Assembly (NCBI GenBank): GCA_949825065.1
Contig: OX463854.1
Coordinates: 18,910,103-18,974,102, forward strand
Origin: Odontocerum albicorne
Taxonomy: Eukaryota; Arthropoda; Insecta; Trichoptera; Odontoceridae
Direction: 5' to 3'
Length of the DNA: 64,000 nt
In this document: positions 23,001-33,560 of the stretch, piece by piece
Layout: every line of letters starts with the position of its first letter
How positions within the stretch are numbered: position 1 is the first letter of the stretch
Notes under the pieces: model-generated
Databases searched by the model: none
What the model was told of the DNA's origin: nothing
What the model saw: only the letters and a program-made list of their open reading frames with translations
Made by a program: the position numbers and the translations under genes

Positions 23001-26000
23001 TAGACAAAGACTTCCAATGACAAGACTGTATTTCAACAAACTTGCGGTGGACCACAAGACCGTCCTGAGATAGTCAAAGACAAACTCGCCTGGAAGAGTA
23101 TTGTGGCAGCACTGTAACCCCGATTCTTACATGAATTTGTAATTAAGTGCATATAAAAATCAGTTTTAAAACATTTTTTTATTATACTTCCTTCCATTTT
23201 TTCCAATAGATATTTTATGTGGGAAAATGATGTCTGGATTTTCTAAAAGTTCTGAACATTGGCAACTGGATCAATGGATTCCTACAGTAACAAATTACTT
23301 TGTTTACAGTTCTGCGACCATGCCAGTGACCATAGGCTGCATGGACAACATGGGTATCGACCCTCGTGTATCCCGGTTCGCTATCCCAATTGGTGCAACT
23401 ATCAACATGGATGGCACTGCGCTGTACGAGGCCGTGGCTGCTATCTTCATCGCCCAGCTCAGGAAAGTGCCACTGTCTTTTGGAAATATGGTTGCCATTT
23501 GGTAAGTCTTTCAAAACATATTAATAAAATTAGAGCTTGACTATATGCACCCTTAGTGTATAAAGTCTTTCAAGGTGCCCTAAAAAAATAGTGGGAGGGA
23601 TGAGCCTTGTTCATCACAGTTTCTCAAATCTTGGAATCAAACTAGTTACAGCTATCCTTATTTCCAGTTCTTTGTTGACTTTTAAGTAATATTTGGTTTT
23701 TTATTACAACTATCTTTGAAAATCCAGCTTCGTAGAAATAACTCATCGCAAATGAAACAGGGTTTGCTGAGCTTTAGCACTTAGCAAGGGATATTTATTC
23801 TCGACTAATATCCAAAACTCAATCAGTTATCTATGGAAAAATTTAGTTCTTAATGTACTGTCACATGACAGCTGAATTAGACTCTCTCCCTACATTGAAA
23901 TCAAATTGAGATGGGGCTTAAATGGATCTTGAATTCATGTGAACTTCTCCATATTATCATATTAGGCAAATTTTTTAAACCAGTTGTTCAACTGAGATAG
24001 GTTCTATTCAAAACTTATTTATAAATTTTTCAAATAACCCACGATACCCCTGGGAATTAATCGCATCACCTCAGGGTGCCGAGGCACGCATGGGAAAAAC
24101 CTCTGGGCTTATGTCATTCTTTACTGTTCACACTCTCAGATCGGAAACAAACTATTTGACATAATTCAAACAGGGGCTCAAAAAAATGTCTATCTCTCTT
24201 CAGAAACGTGTTTCAAATAGATAAATAAAAATCCATTTATAGCAGCACTCTTTTTAAAATAAAGAAATTATTCTTGGTTTTAAAACCTTCATAAATGGTA
24301 AAGAAGACTGACAACTTTCTTGTTGATACTTTCCAAAGTGAAAATTTCATTGATGATGATAGCTAACCTTCGGTAGATGGCACTAAGAAAAAGTAACACT
24401 AGATGTATCATGGACCTTGAAAGCACTTAGATCTTTTTGAAAGATTATATAATGTTTTTAATCACTTAATTATTCAAGGCAAATTCCTGCACTCGGATTT
24501 TTTTGGTGTCTTCATACTTTCGATTCAGCTTTCGATGTTTTGATGCATTGATGTTTCCCACATATTATCATTATCAGCATTACTATAAAAACATGATACA
24601 AGTAGCTGCTGAATCAGCATTACTATAAAAACATGATACAAGTAGCTGCTGAATCGTAAGAGTAGCTATAAAGAATGCTACTCCTACTTTTACTTGGATG
24701 TTTAATTAGCATGCTACTTTAGATTGAAAAGTCGTTGTAACAGTACTACTCTTTCAAATAAGCTTTAAGAATACTTTCTATAATAATTATAAATAAAATA
24801 TGACCAGTCAAATATATATTTTCACACCTCCCTAACAAATTAGAAAGAATATTAACCAAGAATTTCAGTGAATTAATTTTACAAAGAAAGCAACCCAAAG
24901 TATCTACTTTCTGTTCAGTGTCATAAAAACTTTGGAAAAACATTTTCACTCGTTTGGAAATGTATTTTATTAGCCTAACTTATAAGTCAAAAGAGTGTAA
25001 TAAAAAGTTTTAATAGTACTGTAAAATGTCCATACATTGTGAGCCTTTTTACATGATGTTTTTATTGTTAGCCTCTTTCTGCCCATGATAACAAAGGAGA
25101 TTTCAATAACATTGGAGAGTGCATTTTATTATTTGAAAAACACAGGTGGATGGCAATCCCAAAATGATAATGATTCATGCATTTGTGTGATGTATGCGTA
25201 TATATTCAAATCCTAACTAGTCAACCACTCAACTGCTACTGGTAACAAGAGGTAACACCTGACGAAACTCTGTAATATACCCACTTAAACACCTCAACTA
25301 GCAGTCATAATATGTTATGATACATGGTATGTTGTGGAGCATCACAATCACAATTTGGTTATTCTATTAATTCCCACTTAATGCATCATGTAAACACTGG
25401 TTCGACCTCAGCTCTTTTCAACGCCTCGAGTCTTTAAAAACTGCCTCTGACTTTCCAAACAAGCTCCATTGGAATTATCATCATTTTTCTTCTTCTTCAT
25501 ATAATGGTAGGATTAGAGTAACACAAATAGGCTTCTCAACCAAGTGAAGGTATTTGGAGTATATACTCATCAGATAAAATGGGGGACATCTTTGTTATGT
25601 GCTCTGTTGTCTACACTCGCAAAGGAGTGATTCCCTTACAACAAATACATATCTATCCAAACATCAGGGGTAGGACTGCCGGTGCTAATGGTCTGGCAAT
25701 CTACATCCTGGTTTTTATAGTTAACTTTCAAATCTCATATCACCGGAATTTGTTTAGAAATGCCTTAAAGGTGATATTTTATTATAAAACCAGCACTATA
25801 TATATCATCTTTTTATTGTTATTATATCTCCAATCTAATTTTGCAGTGTAACAGCTACAGCTGCTAGTATTGGTGCAGCGGGTATCCCACAGGCCGGGCT
25901 AGTTACCATGGTCATGGTGCTGGACACTGTGGGGCTGCCCTCCCAGGATGTCTCTATCATCTTTGCTGTCGACTGGCTGCTGTAAGTACAAAGTTCCACA

Positions 26001-27892
26001 CTTACCTCCTCTGATGCTCTCTTTATTCCAGACATTGTATTTTAACAAACATTATTTGTAATGAAAGGTTTAAGATTTTCACTAATGATAGACATTATAT
26101 ATAGTAATAAAATAAGTTTTTAGTAATTATCACTCATTATGCATTATAAATTTCTTCTTCAAATTTTAAAAAGGCTTCTAGATCAATCGGTTCTATTAAA
26201 AAGATGTCGTCTCAACACACTTAGCTAGTAACACCAAACCAAAAGAAACCATAGTCAGGCAAATCCAAACATACCATCCAAACTCAAGTATGATCTATGG
26301 TCAGTCATCTTCCACAGTTGAACATGGAACATGTGATTCCTGATGAAGGGGCTGTACGACCAGGTTGAAATGTAATTATCTACTATATACTCGTACGTTC
26401 ACGGCCATTATTCAAGAAGAGTTATCTACTAAAATTTATAATCAACAGTTAGTAATAATTCCTAAAAACTTATTTTTTTATCATTCTTTATACTCATTGT
26501 AGGGTATTATTTTATGAAATATACATTTTCAATAGTCTTTCATCATGCCCCTTCAATGTCAATAGATGACCCTTTAACATCAGACCTTCACAGCTTTAGA
26601 ATTCTAAGATAAAGAAAACATGCTTCAAAATTAATAAAAAACATTATTACAACATTCCAGCAAGAATAATTCATTTAATCGACTTTTGATACTCAAATAT
26701 ATATGTTATATATGGAAACCCATTTAAAGTCCATTTTGATAAAGCTATCACTCGCAATCTTTTCTTGAACAAGTTGAATACTTGTTCCATTTTTTCTTTT
26801 ATAAGATGATGCCATTCTGTAAAAATGAATTCAATTTTTGTTTTGGATTTTTAATAGATTAAAATTTCAACTGATTAAGTTTTAAAAAAGAATCTGACTC
26901 TTATAAGACTATTTGTAAGAAGGCTAGCCAAGTCCATGGGATACTTGTTTAATTATTAGAGAGGAATATTCTTAGTGAATTAACCTCATAGGAAGATGCA
27001 TTTTGACTAGTAGTTCAATATGTAATATTATTAGGTGCATTTCAAAATCCAAATTAAATAAGAAATTAAAATGAAGTTAGAAGATTATTTGCAATATGAA
27101 TTCTTGATTTTTTTTGTTGAAATAGGTGGATTAGTATAATTTGCAATACAGATCACACATTCTAAAGTAAATTAATGATTATTAAAATTATGTGTAAATA
27201 TTCCTTAACAACAAATATCCCAATTTTTAAGACACTTTCTTCCATTTCGAGGTTCAAGTTTGATTCCCAATGGTGCCCATAAAACAAAAATAAAAGGGTC
27301 CCAGTCTGATTAAGAACTATTATGCATATAGTGTCTACTCTGGTGATTAATAGGGGTTCAATCTATTGGGTTTCAACATATCTGCACCACCAATATGGAT
27401 ATGTTCAGAAAGTACCATTTGAATGAATTAATGTATGATAAAATGATATTTTATCTTATATTTAATAAATTTTGCTATGATTTGTAAAGAACACTTAAAA
27501 GTGTTAAAAACTTTTCAGTAAATAAACAGCTAGGCAAAAATTAATTATACTCATCATTATCTCAATTTTTATGCTTAAAAATATGTCCATAACCAATTGA
27601 GCAAAGCAGAGAATGTATTCTAAAGAAACTAACGAGACACTTTATGTCTTGTTTATTAATTGTTTTATGTTTTACAAATTATTCTTATATAATTATTTAC
27701 TATGCTGCATTTTTCAGTGACCGCTTCCGTACAACAATAAACGTAATGTGCGACATGTTGGGAACCATCATCATTGCTCACCTGTCCAAATCGGACATCG
27801 AGAAGGACTTGGAGATCGACAAGGCCAATGCTGAGCCGCATGAACTTCAAGAGTTAGAAAACAAAAACAACGATGACAAACTGAGCATCTAA
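19950..27892 (+). CDS. EAAT: excitatory amino acid transporter (SLC1 family), C-terminal six exons
   Basis: Spliced exons 19950-20029, 21247-21430, 22713-22946, 23310-23501, 25847-25981 and 27718-27892 give 1,000 nt: one base that ends a split codon, then 332 residues and TAA. SLC1 proteins take up glutamate/aspartate with Na+ and H+ against K+ at the plasma membrane of neurons and glia. Landmarks in order: [17 protein letters not shown]; a TM5/TM6 region with [14 protein letters not shown]; the HP1 serine run in TAFGTASSSATMP; TM7 with [20 protein letters not shown]2 with [17 protein letters not shown]; and TM8 [13 protein letters not shown], which carries the conserved Asp and Arg. The tail is acidic and hydrophilic. 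All five introns are GT-AG and the frame is unbroken. The family is normally about 480-550 residues, so about a third (TM1-TM4) is missing. I saw no matching exon in 1-19949. Confidence 0.95.
20830..21110 (+). pseudogene. LINE remnant in EAAT intron
   Basis: Decayed plus-strand codons ([14 protein letters not shown]) match the RVAIGNKVNGVLKHI segment of the LINE at 1210-2165, and CTGTCTTTCTGTCTATCCCA near 21075 matches the element's usual 3' coding end. Confidence 0.6.
21247..21430 (+). CDS. EAAT: EAAT exon, TM4-TM5 region
   Basis: The acceptor TTTACAG ends at 21246 and the donor GTAACT starts at 21431. It encodes [20 protein letters not shown], then [20 protein letters not shown], then [16 protein letters not shown](V)xFS and the EAMM..I.W(x)(x)W run are SLC1 signatures. 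It ends TG, completed by G to give Trp. Confidence 0.96.
21690..22310 (+). pseudogene. LINE reverse transcriptase fragment in EAAT intron 2
   Basis: The plus strand at 21718-21987 encodes [20 protein letters not shown] and [13 protein letters not shown], the RT palm (YADD) and the following SK motif. Shifted frames continue with [13 protein letters not shown], then SRRILK..., and [15 protein letters not shown] near 22250. It is the same order as in the LINE at 5150-6362. It lies in sense orientation in the transporter intron and is dead. Confidence 0.85.
22713..22946 (+). CDS. EAAT: EAAT exon, TM5-TM6 to start of HP1
   Basis: The acceptor TTTTCCAG ends at 22712 and the donor GTATTA starts at 22947. 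It encodes [20 protein letters not shown], a long hydrophobic stretch with [20 protein letters not shown], and AFGTAS leading into HP1. The open frame runs past the donor to 23073, but those residues are intronic. Confidence 0.96.
23310..23501 (+). CDS. EAAT: EAAT exon, HP1 serine motif and TM7
   Basis: The acceptor TTTACAG ends at 23309 and the donor GTAAGT starts at 23502. The split Ser codon completes the HP1 SSSATMP motif. The exon then encodes [20 protein letters not shown], the TM7 NMDGT Na+/substrate-binding motif, and [11 protein letters not shown]. It shows good coding GC content against AT-rich introns. Confidence 0.97.
24575..24655. repeat. 40-bp perfect tandem duplication in EAAT intron 4
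   Basis: Units at 24575-24614 and 24615-24654 are identical, starting CAGCATTACTATAAAAACAT. Such an exact copy implies a recent replication slippage event. Confidence 0.9.
25847..25981 (+). CDS. EAAT: EAAT exon, HP2
   Basis: The acceptor TTTTGCAG ends at 25846 and the donor GTAAGT starts at 25982. It encodes [20 protein letters not shown], the HP2 gate, then [20 protein letters not shown] and VDWL. The final codon CT|T is shared with the next exon. The preceding intron (23502-25846) is the longest complete one, 2,345 bp. Confidence 0.97.
27718..27892 (+). CDS. EAAT: EAAT terminal exon, TM8 end and C-tail
   Basis: The acceptor ATTTTTCAG ends at 27717. It encodes [20 protein letters not shown], then [18 protein letters not shown] and a charged tail ending [12 protein letters not shown]. 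The DR-RTxxNV block is in TM8. There is no obvious PDZ-binding C-terminus. The TAA stop is at 27890-27892. Confidence 0.97.
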
Positions 27893-28690
27893 ACAATGAA
27901 CAATCTCGTGCCATAGAAACTGTCTCTTATTCCGCATATCTGAAAGAGTATGTTTGCAAGTGTCTGATGAAAGTTTTTCATTTCAATTTTACTGTTTCAT
28001 AAATATAATTCAATGCCATTTTTATTTTTATTACGTGAAAAAAAATAATTGATACTCATTATGCATTTTTGACTTATTTAATAGCTCTAAGTTTCTTGGC
28101 AGCATTTTAAGAGTAAAATAATTGTAATTTTTTTCTCTTTTATAAAATGCGCGAGTTGCACGGAATTTCAATGAATTTAAAATTATTAAGATTATGTTGT
28201 GTCATAATATATTTTAGACTTCCAGGTCTTTTGAATGATAAAAAATAAGTTTCATCTCAAAAACAGTGAAATATTTTGTTAAGAAAAGCAATGTTTTTAT
28301 TTTTATTTAATTTTTTTGCATTTTTTTAGCGAAAAGTTACTAAATATCATTACAGAACTCTCTCATTCTTGGTAAACTGTGGAATCTTAAAAACTGCGTA
28401 ATATACTTTGAAAAAACTAAAATTTGTTTGGAAATTGAAAACCATTTGCATTACGTAGAAGATTTTTTAACACATACATGTATGCATAAATGTTTTTATT
28501 CCAAAATCATTTACAACTTCGTATCTGTAGTCATTTGTAAATACTCAAATGATAAAATATATAAGTTATTTTATTATTTATTACCTTTTTCGATTTGCAT
28601 ACATGTTTGATTAAATCTATAATATTTATAAAATAATTATTTTACTTTTGGCATAAAAATAAAGCTGTAAATACTTTCCCAAATAATTGT
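27893..28690 (+). other. EAAT: probable EAAT 3' UTR
   Basis: AT-rich sequence without coding features follows the stop codon. The first good poly(A) signal, AATAAA, is at 28658-28663; another lies at about 29230. Which site is used cannot be told from sequence. Confidence 0.45.
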
Positions 28691-30785
28691 ATTTTTGTAG
28701 ACATCCAGAATTTATTTAAACAAAGTATATTATATTATTAAATAAGGATTATATATCATTATAATTATTTTTTTCGGTTATGTTAAAAAGTCAAATTTTC
28801 TATAAGAAAACTAATTTTATTTAAGAAAAAAAAAGCCTTTTTTTCATCAAAAGTAATATTGAAATACAGTGGATCTACGAGTATTTTTAATGCATTTTAA
28901 GATCATGTTCATGTTTCTGTTTCTGGCATTAAACAACTTAATAAACCTTTTTTTGCGTGTACTTGAATAATAACAATTCTGCATATCCATTGAATTGAAT
29001 TGAAAATAGATTCAAAATGTTTATTCCTTACACTTGACTTCTCACTAAATGATAATACAATTTGAGTACAGATTGTGAACTTAAATTATGAAAATGTCTA
29101 TATTCTTCACTGTTTAGATACTTGGTCAATGAGTACAAATTATAATGTTAGTTATCATCAATGTTAATAATAATTGTATGTTAAGTTACTAGACTTAAAT
29201 GTTCAAATTATAATATTATAAATTTAGGAATAAAGTGTTCATTCACTCTAAAGTTATAACTCGATACAATAAAAAGTGTTATAGTTATTTATCGACGTAC
29301 AACGCAAGTTACGTCACTAAATATTATCAATTTTATAGTTTCAACAGGGAAGCTTTAATGTCTTTGTTTTATTTTTAAACAGACAATAAATATTTTACGT
29401 AGCTTTTTTAAGTTTTTATAAAAAACTTTCAATCCTAATTTGGTAAATTTAAAATCTTAAAGATTTATTTTTTACGAAAATTTCATAGGAACTTATCTCA
29501 TATTATTTAGGACCGTAGACATGTTTTGTACGAAACCGTACAGGCACCATGTGCCTCGAGTGATATCAATAAATAATTTTATTAAAAAAGAGAATAAATA
29601 TAGTTAATTTAATATTTTTACAATATTGTAGAAATTATTTCATCAATAGTTCTTAACGTACAAGTTAATTTTTATGTTTTTATTTTCAATTCTTCCAAGT
29701 ATGTCTCTTGATAACAATTATTTAATACAATTGAATTAAAAGACAAGGTTTAGACCTAAAAATAATGAAAGAGGAGTGGCAGTATACTGATTGTTTTAAT
29801 AATTTGATAAAAAGATTCATTTGAGAAATGAACCAAAAATTGAAAGGCTTGAAGATTTGAAAAGTAATTGTTCAAAAAGTGACTGAGGAGAGTATTAAAT
29901 GATAAATCAAAAGGAATAATTGGAAGAAAGATGAAATTTAATTAAAGCAAGGTTGTTGAATGTAAGAATGAAATACGTCAAGTATAATGAAAAAGAGAAA
30001 AATAATCTATTTTTACAACTAAAATTTGATCAATAAATTTTCTTTTTTTCTTAATATTCAACTGCATTAAATAAAATTTATTACAGGAATTTAACATATT
30101 TTTGAAATTAGCAAAAGGACAGCCTATATACAACCGTAAGGTAGTAGTCAAAAATATGTAATCGAAAAGTAATTTTTATAAATAATAAATTTCTCTACAG
30201 TCCGTTATACTCGTATTTGTTAATTAATGTTTTGAGAATGGTGCTTTTTGAATAATATTCAACATTTCGAAAACATTATTACGCAGATTTAAAAAATAAA
30301 AATAGTTTTTGTTTTTTATCTTTTTTCAATTAAATATTTTCTTTATAACAGTGCTTACAAAAGTGGTGCTGTCTAAATTGTGGTTTTATTATATTTTTTT
30401 ATACATTTCCAGGTAATTCAATGATAGTTTGTAATGTTATACAAAATATTTGATAGCATATTTTAATAATATAGAAACAGAGAAACTTGATAAGAAGTTG
30501 ATAATAGATGTTACATGTATGTTGATGTATACCCACATTCTGATATTGTTGTGTAATAACATTAGAAATAAATAAAGATGTTAAAATCAAATGAATTGGT
30601 CTTTTCATTTCTATAACACTACATCAACAAACTGTTCAAGCCTTCAAAAGTGTTGTTTCCACCCAGGAGTACCTAAAAAAGGGTTCCAGTTGTTTTCACT
30701 CATGTGACTGGCCTATAAGATTGGTTCTAAACTTGAAGGCTTAGTTAAAGGTGATAATGTCTAGCAGATACACTCGACAACATAT
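28691..30785. other. intergenic, mostly unassigned
   Basis: Very AT-rich. A patch at 29510-29565 has two small hairpin-forming phrases (TGTACGAAACCGTACA and GGCACCATGTGCC). Around 29760-29970 A-rich sequence resembles decayed LINE. At 30630-30750 the phrase GGGTTCCAGTTGTTTTCACT is SINE body sequence between inverted AAGCCTTCAA-type phrases. Confidence 0.4.
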
Positions 30786-31274
30786 TCACATTGCAAATAA
30801 AATACCTAGAAAAAAATTTGTTTATATTGCTGTATGCAGATAACATGGTAGTGTTAGCAGAGAGTGAAGATGAATTGCATAGTTTGATAAGTAAATTGTA
30901 TGAGATTAGTGCTACGCTCAAACAGAGATTGTTTATTGGCCTTTCCAGTTCACCGCTCCTCTTTCTTTACGTCGTCCTTTACTGTCCGTGCAGTGAGACT
31001 TTGGAATCAGTTACAAACCAATGTAAGACTCGCTCCGTCCTTGGCATGCTTTAAGCGACTGAAAAAACTCTTAATATATTAACTCGTAAAATAACGTGTT
31101 TCATTCCTGATTTTTCTTTTCCTTTCCTCTTCACCATCCCTTCCTTTCCTTTTGATTGATGATATCTCACTTTATATAAAAAAGAATGTTCGGGTGATTG
31201 TCCATCTTTGTGGGGTTCGTGGGCATATGCTCACGTATATGTTTATGAATTTCGTGGGGATGGATAGTCATTTG
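30786..31274 (+). pseudogene. LINE 3' end, 5' part (RT scrap, C-terminus, 3' UTR)
   Basis: YADNMVVLAESEDELHSLIS at 30838-30900 is an RT palm motif (YADN in place of YADD). After an internal deletion a second frame gives SSFTVRAVRLWNQLQTNV, then LAPSLACFKRLKK, the usual C-terminal end of many non-LTR elements, with a stop at 31080. The 3' UTR begins there and runs to 31274, where a hAT element interrupts it. It resumes at 33437. Confidence 0.85.
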
Positions 31275-31467
31275 CAGGGCTGTGGAGTCGGATGAAAATT
31301 TACCGACTCCGACTCAGGCTTTATTTTATACTCCGACACCGACTCCGACTCCAACTCTTGACTCTGACTTCAATTTTTATTTTATTTTATAATTTACTGC
31401 GTCTACCTAATGTATTTATATTGACTTATTAATAATGGATACAGGTATAAATTAAAAATTAATTATA

Positions 31468-32753
31468 TTAGGTCCTTACATATGAAATTGGCGTTTTGCC
31501 GTACTGGCAACTTTGATCTCAAATATCTTCTCTTTGGTTAGGAATTCCAAATTCAAATTTATACAGCTATTTACTCAAGTATTTGTGTTTCGAAAATTAT
31601 AATTCATTTGTTTTTTCCTCAATTGTTTTTTTTCTTTGCGTCACTCAGTTTACAAAATGGAAAACTTGAAATATCGCGTTATTTACGAGTACGAGTTCCA
31701 CCGTGGCACCAGTGCTGCAGAAACGGCTCGAAGGATTAATGATGTGTATGGCGACGGTGCCGCAAAAGAAAACACAGTGCGTTTTTGGTTCCAACGTTTT
31801 CGTTCTGGAAATTTCGACCTGCAGAAGAAGCCCCGTGGACGGCCGGAGACCAAAGTTGATAATGAAGAATTGAAGGCTATTGTGGAAGCGGATCCATCGC
31901 AAACCACGTCCGAGTTAGCTGCAGGCTGCGGTGTTAGTGATAAAACTGTTTTAATCCACTTGAAGCAAATTGGGAAGGTGAAAAAGCTTGAAAGGTGGGT
32001 ACCTCACGAATTGAGTGAAGCAAATCAACAAACGCGCGTTGACTGCTGCGTTGCATTACTCAACCGGCACAATAATGAAGGGATTTTGAATCGAATCATT
32101 ACCTGTGATGAAAAGTGGATCCTGTATGATAATCGGAAGCGCTCATCGCAATGGCTGAACCCTGCCGAACCAGCCAAACCATGCCCCAAGCGAAAATTGA
32201 CTCCAAAAAAGTTACTTGTGAGCGTTTGGTGGACTAGTGCTGGTGTCGTTCACTACAGCTTTCTTAAATCTGGCCAGACGATTACGGCAGATGTCTATTG
32301 TCAGCAACTGCAAACCATGATGGAAAAGCTAGCTGCTAAACAACCGAGGCTGGTTAATCGCTCTAGGCCACTGCTGCTTCATGATAACGCTAGACCACAC
32401 ACTGCACAACAGACGGCTACCAAATTAGAAGAGCTTCAATTGGAATGTCTAAGACATCCACCGTACTCTCCGGACCTTGCCCCGACAGATTACTATTTTT
32501 TTCGAAATTTGGATAACTTCTTGCAAGGGAAAAAATTCAACTCCGATGGGGCAGTCCAAACCGACTTCAAAGATTTTATTGATTCCCGTCCGAATGGTTT
32601 TTTTAGTAAAGGGATCGATGAACTACCTATGAGATGGCAAAAGTGCATAGATAGCAATGGTACATACTTTGATTAAATAAATATATTATATTAAAAAAAA
32701 TCAACTTTATGTTCCTCCCAAACAAAACGCCAATTTCATATGTAAGGACCTAA
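31468..32753 (+). mobile_element. mariner transposon, complete, 1,286 bp
   Basis: Perfect 31-bp terminal inverted repeats (31468-31498 and 32723-32753) begin TTAGGTCCTTACATATG. The TA target duplication lies at 31466-31467 and 32754-32755. The element holds one uninterrupted transposase gene. Perfect repeats plus an open gene suggest recent arrival and possible activity. It sits inside the hAT element. Confidence 0.96.
31657..32676 (+). CDS. mariner transposase, 339 aa, intact
   Basis: The first ATG in frame is at 31657 (MENLKYRV); upstream in-frame codons lack ATG. Mariner transposases bind the terminal repeats and cut and paste the element at TA. The N-terminal helix-turn-helix region includes NTVRFWFQRFRSGNFDLQ and the RGRPETKVD hinge. 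The WVPHELSE linker motif follows. The catalytic domain has ITCDEKW, HDNARPH and YSPDLAPTDYYFF; exactly 34 residues separate the second and third Asp, the mariner D34D spacing. The first motif has Cys where TGDEKW is usual. The length is the family norm (about 340-350). It differs in sequence from the second mariner at 53321-54358. The subfamily looks closer to the SETMAR/cecropia type than to Mos1. Confidence 0.95.
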   Translation: MENLKYRVIYEYEFHRGTSAAETARRINDVYGDGAAKENTVRFWFQRFRSGNFDLQKKPRGRPETKVDNEELKAIVEADPSQTTSELAAGCGVSDKTVLIHLKQIGKVKKLERWVPHELSEANQQTRVDCCVALLNRHNNEGILNRIITCDEKWILYDNRKRSSQWLNPAEPAKPCPKRKLTPKKLLVSVWWTSAGVVHYSFLKSGQTITADVYCQQLQTMMEKLAAKQPRLVNRSRPLLLHDNARPHTAQQTATKLEELQLECLRHPPYSPDLAPTDYYFFRNLDNFLQGKKFNSDGAVQTDFKDFIDSRPNGFFSKGIDELPMRWQKCIDSNGTYFD

Positions 32754-33436
32754 TATTCGTACACAAATGAAACAATTTTATAAAAAAATATATAAACAAT
32801 ACGCATTAAGCAATATCTTCACACTAAAATAATATTGAAAATATATATTAATATTTAAAAAAAGAATTAAATGAAACTTTTAAAATAATCAGAAAAACAA
32901 CACAGGTAGGTATTAAAAAAAATAAGAAAACACTTTAAAATAAAATAAAAAGGTTGCTTCATTTGTTTGCATACGTTAACTAAATCTTATTAATATTGTT
33001 TATTATTATTTTGATTCAATATTGAATAGAACACAAGATAAGATTTTTGAAAGTAAATATACTTTATATAAATCTTATTTCCTATTCGTGGTCTAAATGG
33101 AATTAGATCTCAAAATAATAAGGCCGTGACGGTCAGCGCTGAATCTTGAATAATTTCAGGATATCGCAGTATTGCTGTTTTTATATCTAATTTTGTAAAA
33201 ACTGTAAACTGAACGTAATCCCCTTTTGGGGTTTATTGCAATTATAAAAGTCTGCATAGTATCAGGCATGAAACGATGAGAGGTTAACTGGTTAACACAT
33301 ACCGTAACGTTATTCATTAAAGAAAATGTTAAAATAATTAAACGGAGTCGGAGTCGGTCGATTTTTTCCGACTCCGACTCCGCCTAAAATGTTCCGACTC
33401 CACGACTCCGGCTCCGACTCCGACTCCACAGCCCTG

Positions 33437-33560
33437 GTCATTTGAATGATTTATGCGACCACGTAACTTGCTTAATTTACTTTTGTCTGGTTGGTTGGAA
33501 GAGATTGCCGCCTGGCAATAATCCCGCCAGATTGTATTTCAATAAAAGTGTTAAATAAAT
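33437..33560 (+). repeat. LINE 3' UTR end with tail hairpin
   Basis: This continues the LINE of 30786-31274 after the hAT insertion. It contains TCTGGTTGGTTGGAAGAG, then the hairpin ATTGCC-GCCT-GGCAAT (33504-33519), CCCGCCAGATTGTATT, and ends in AAATAAATAAAT. This tail is shared with the SINE family of the window. Confidence 0.85.

Larger units (their letters stand above)
31275..33436. mobile_element. hAT element (non-autonomous) with nested mariner
   Basis: The termini are CAGGGCTGTGGAGTCGG and CCGACTCCACAGCCCTG, with many subterminal GACTCC/GGAGTC repeats at both ends. The 8-bp target duplication GTCATTTG lies at 31267-31274 and 33437-33444. The paralogous LINE tail at 12031-12038 has a single copy of the octamer, so the empty site is known. 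Without the mariner the element is about 875 bp and carries no recognisable transposase. Confidence 0.95.

Noticed and set aside
22657..23073. 138-codon continuous frame taken as one exon
   Set aside because: Only 22713-22946 is exon. The acceptor and donor sites and the join to HP1 SSSATMP show the rest is intron.
31636..31656. Seven-codon N-terminal extension of the mariner transposase
   Set aside because: It begins at a TTG codon. The first ATG at 31657 gives the family-typical start.
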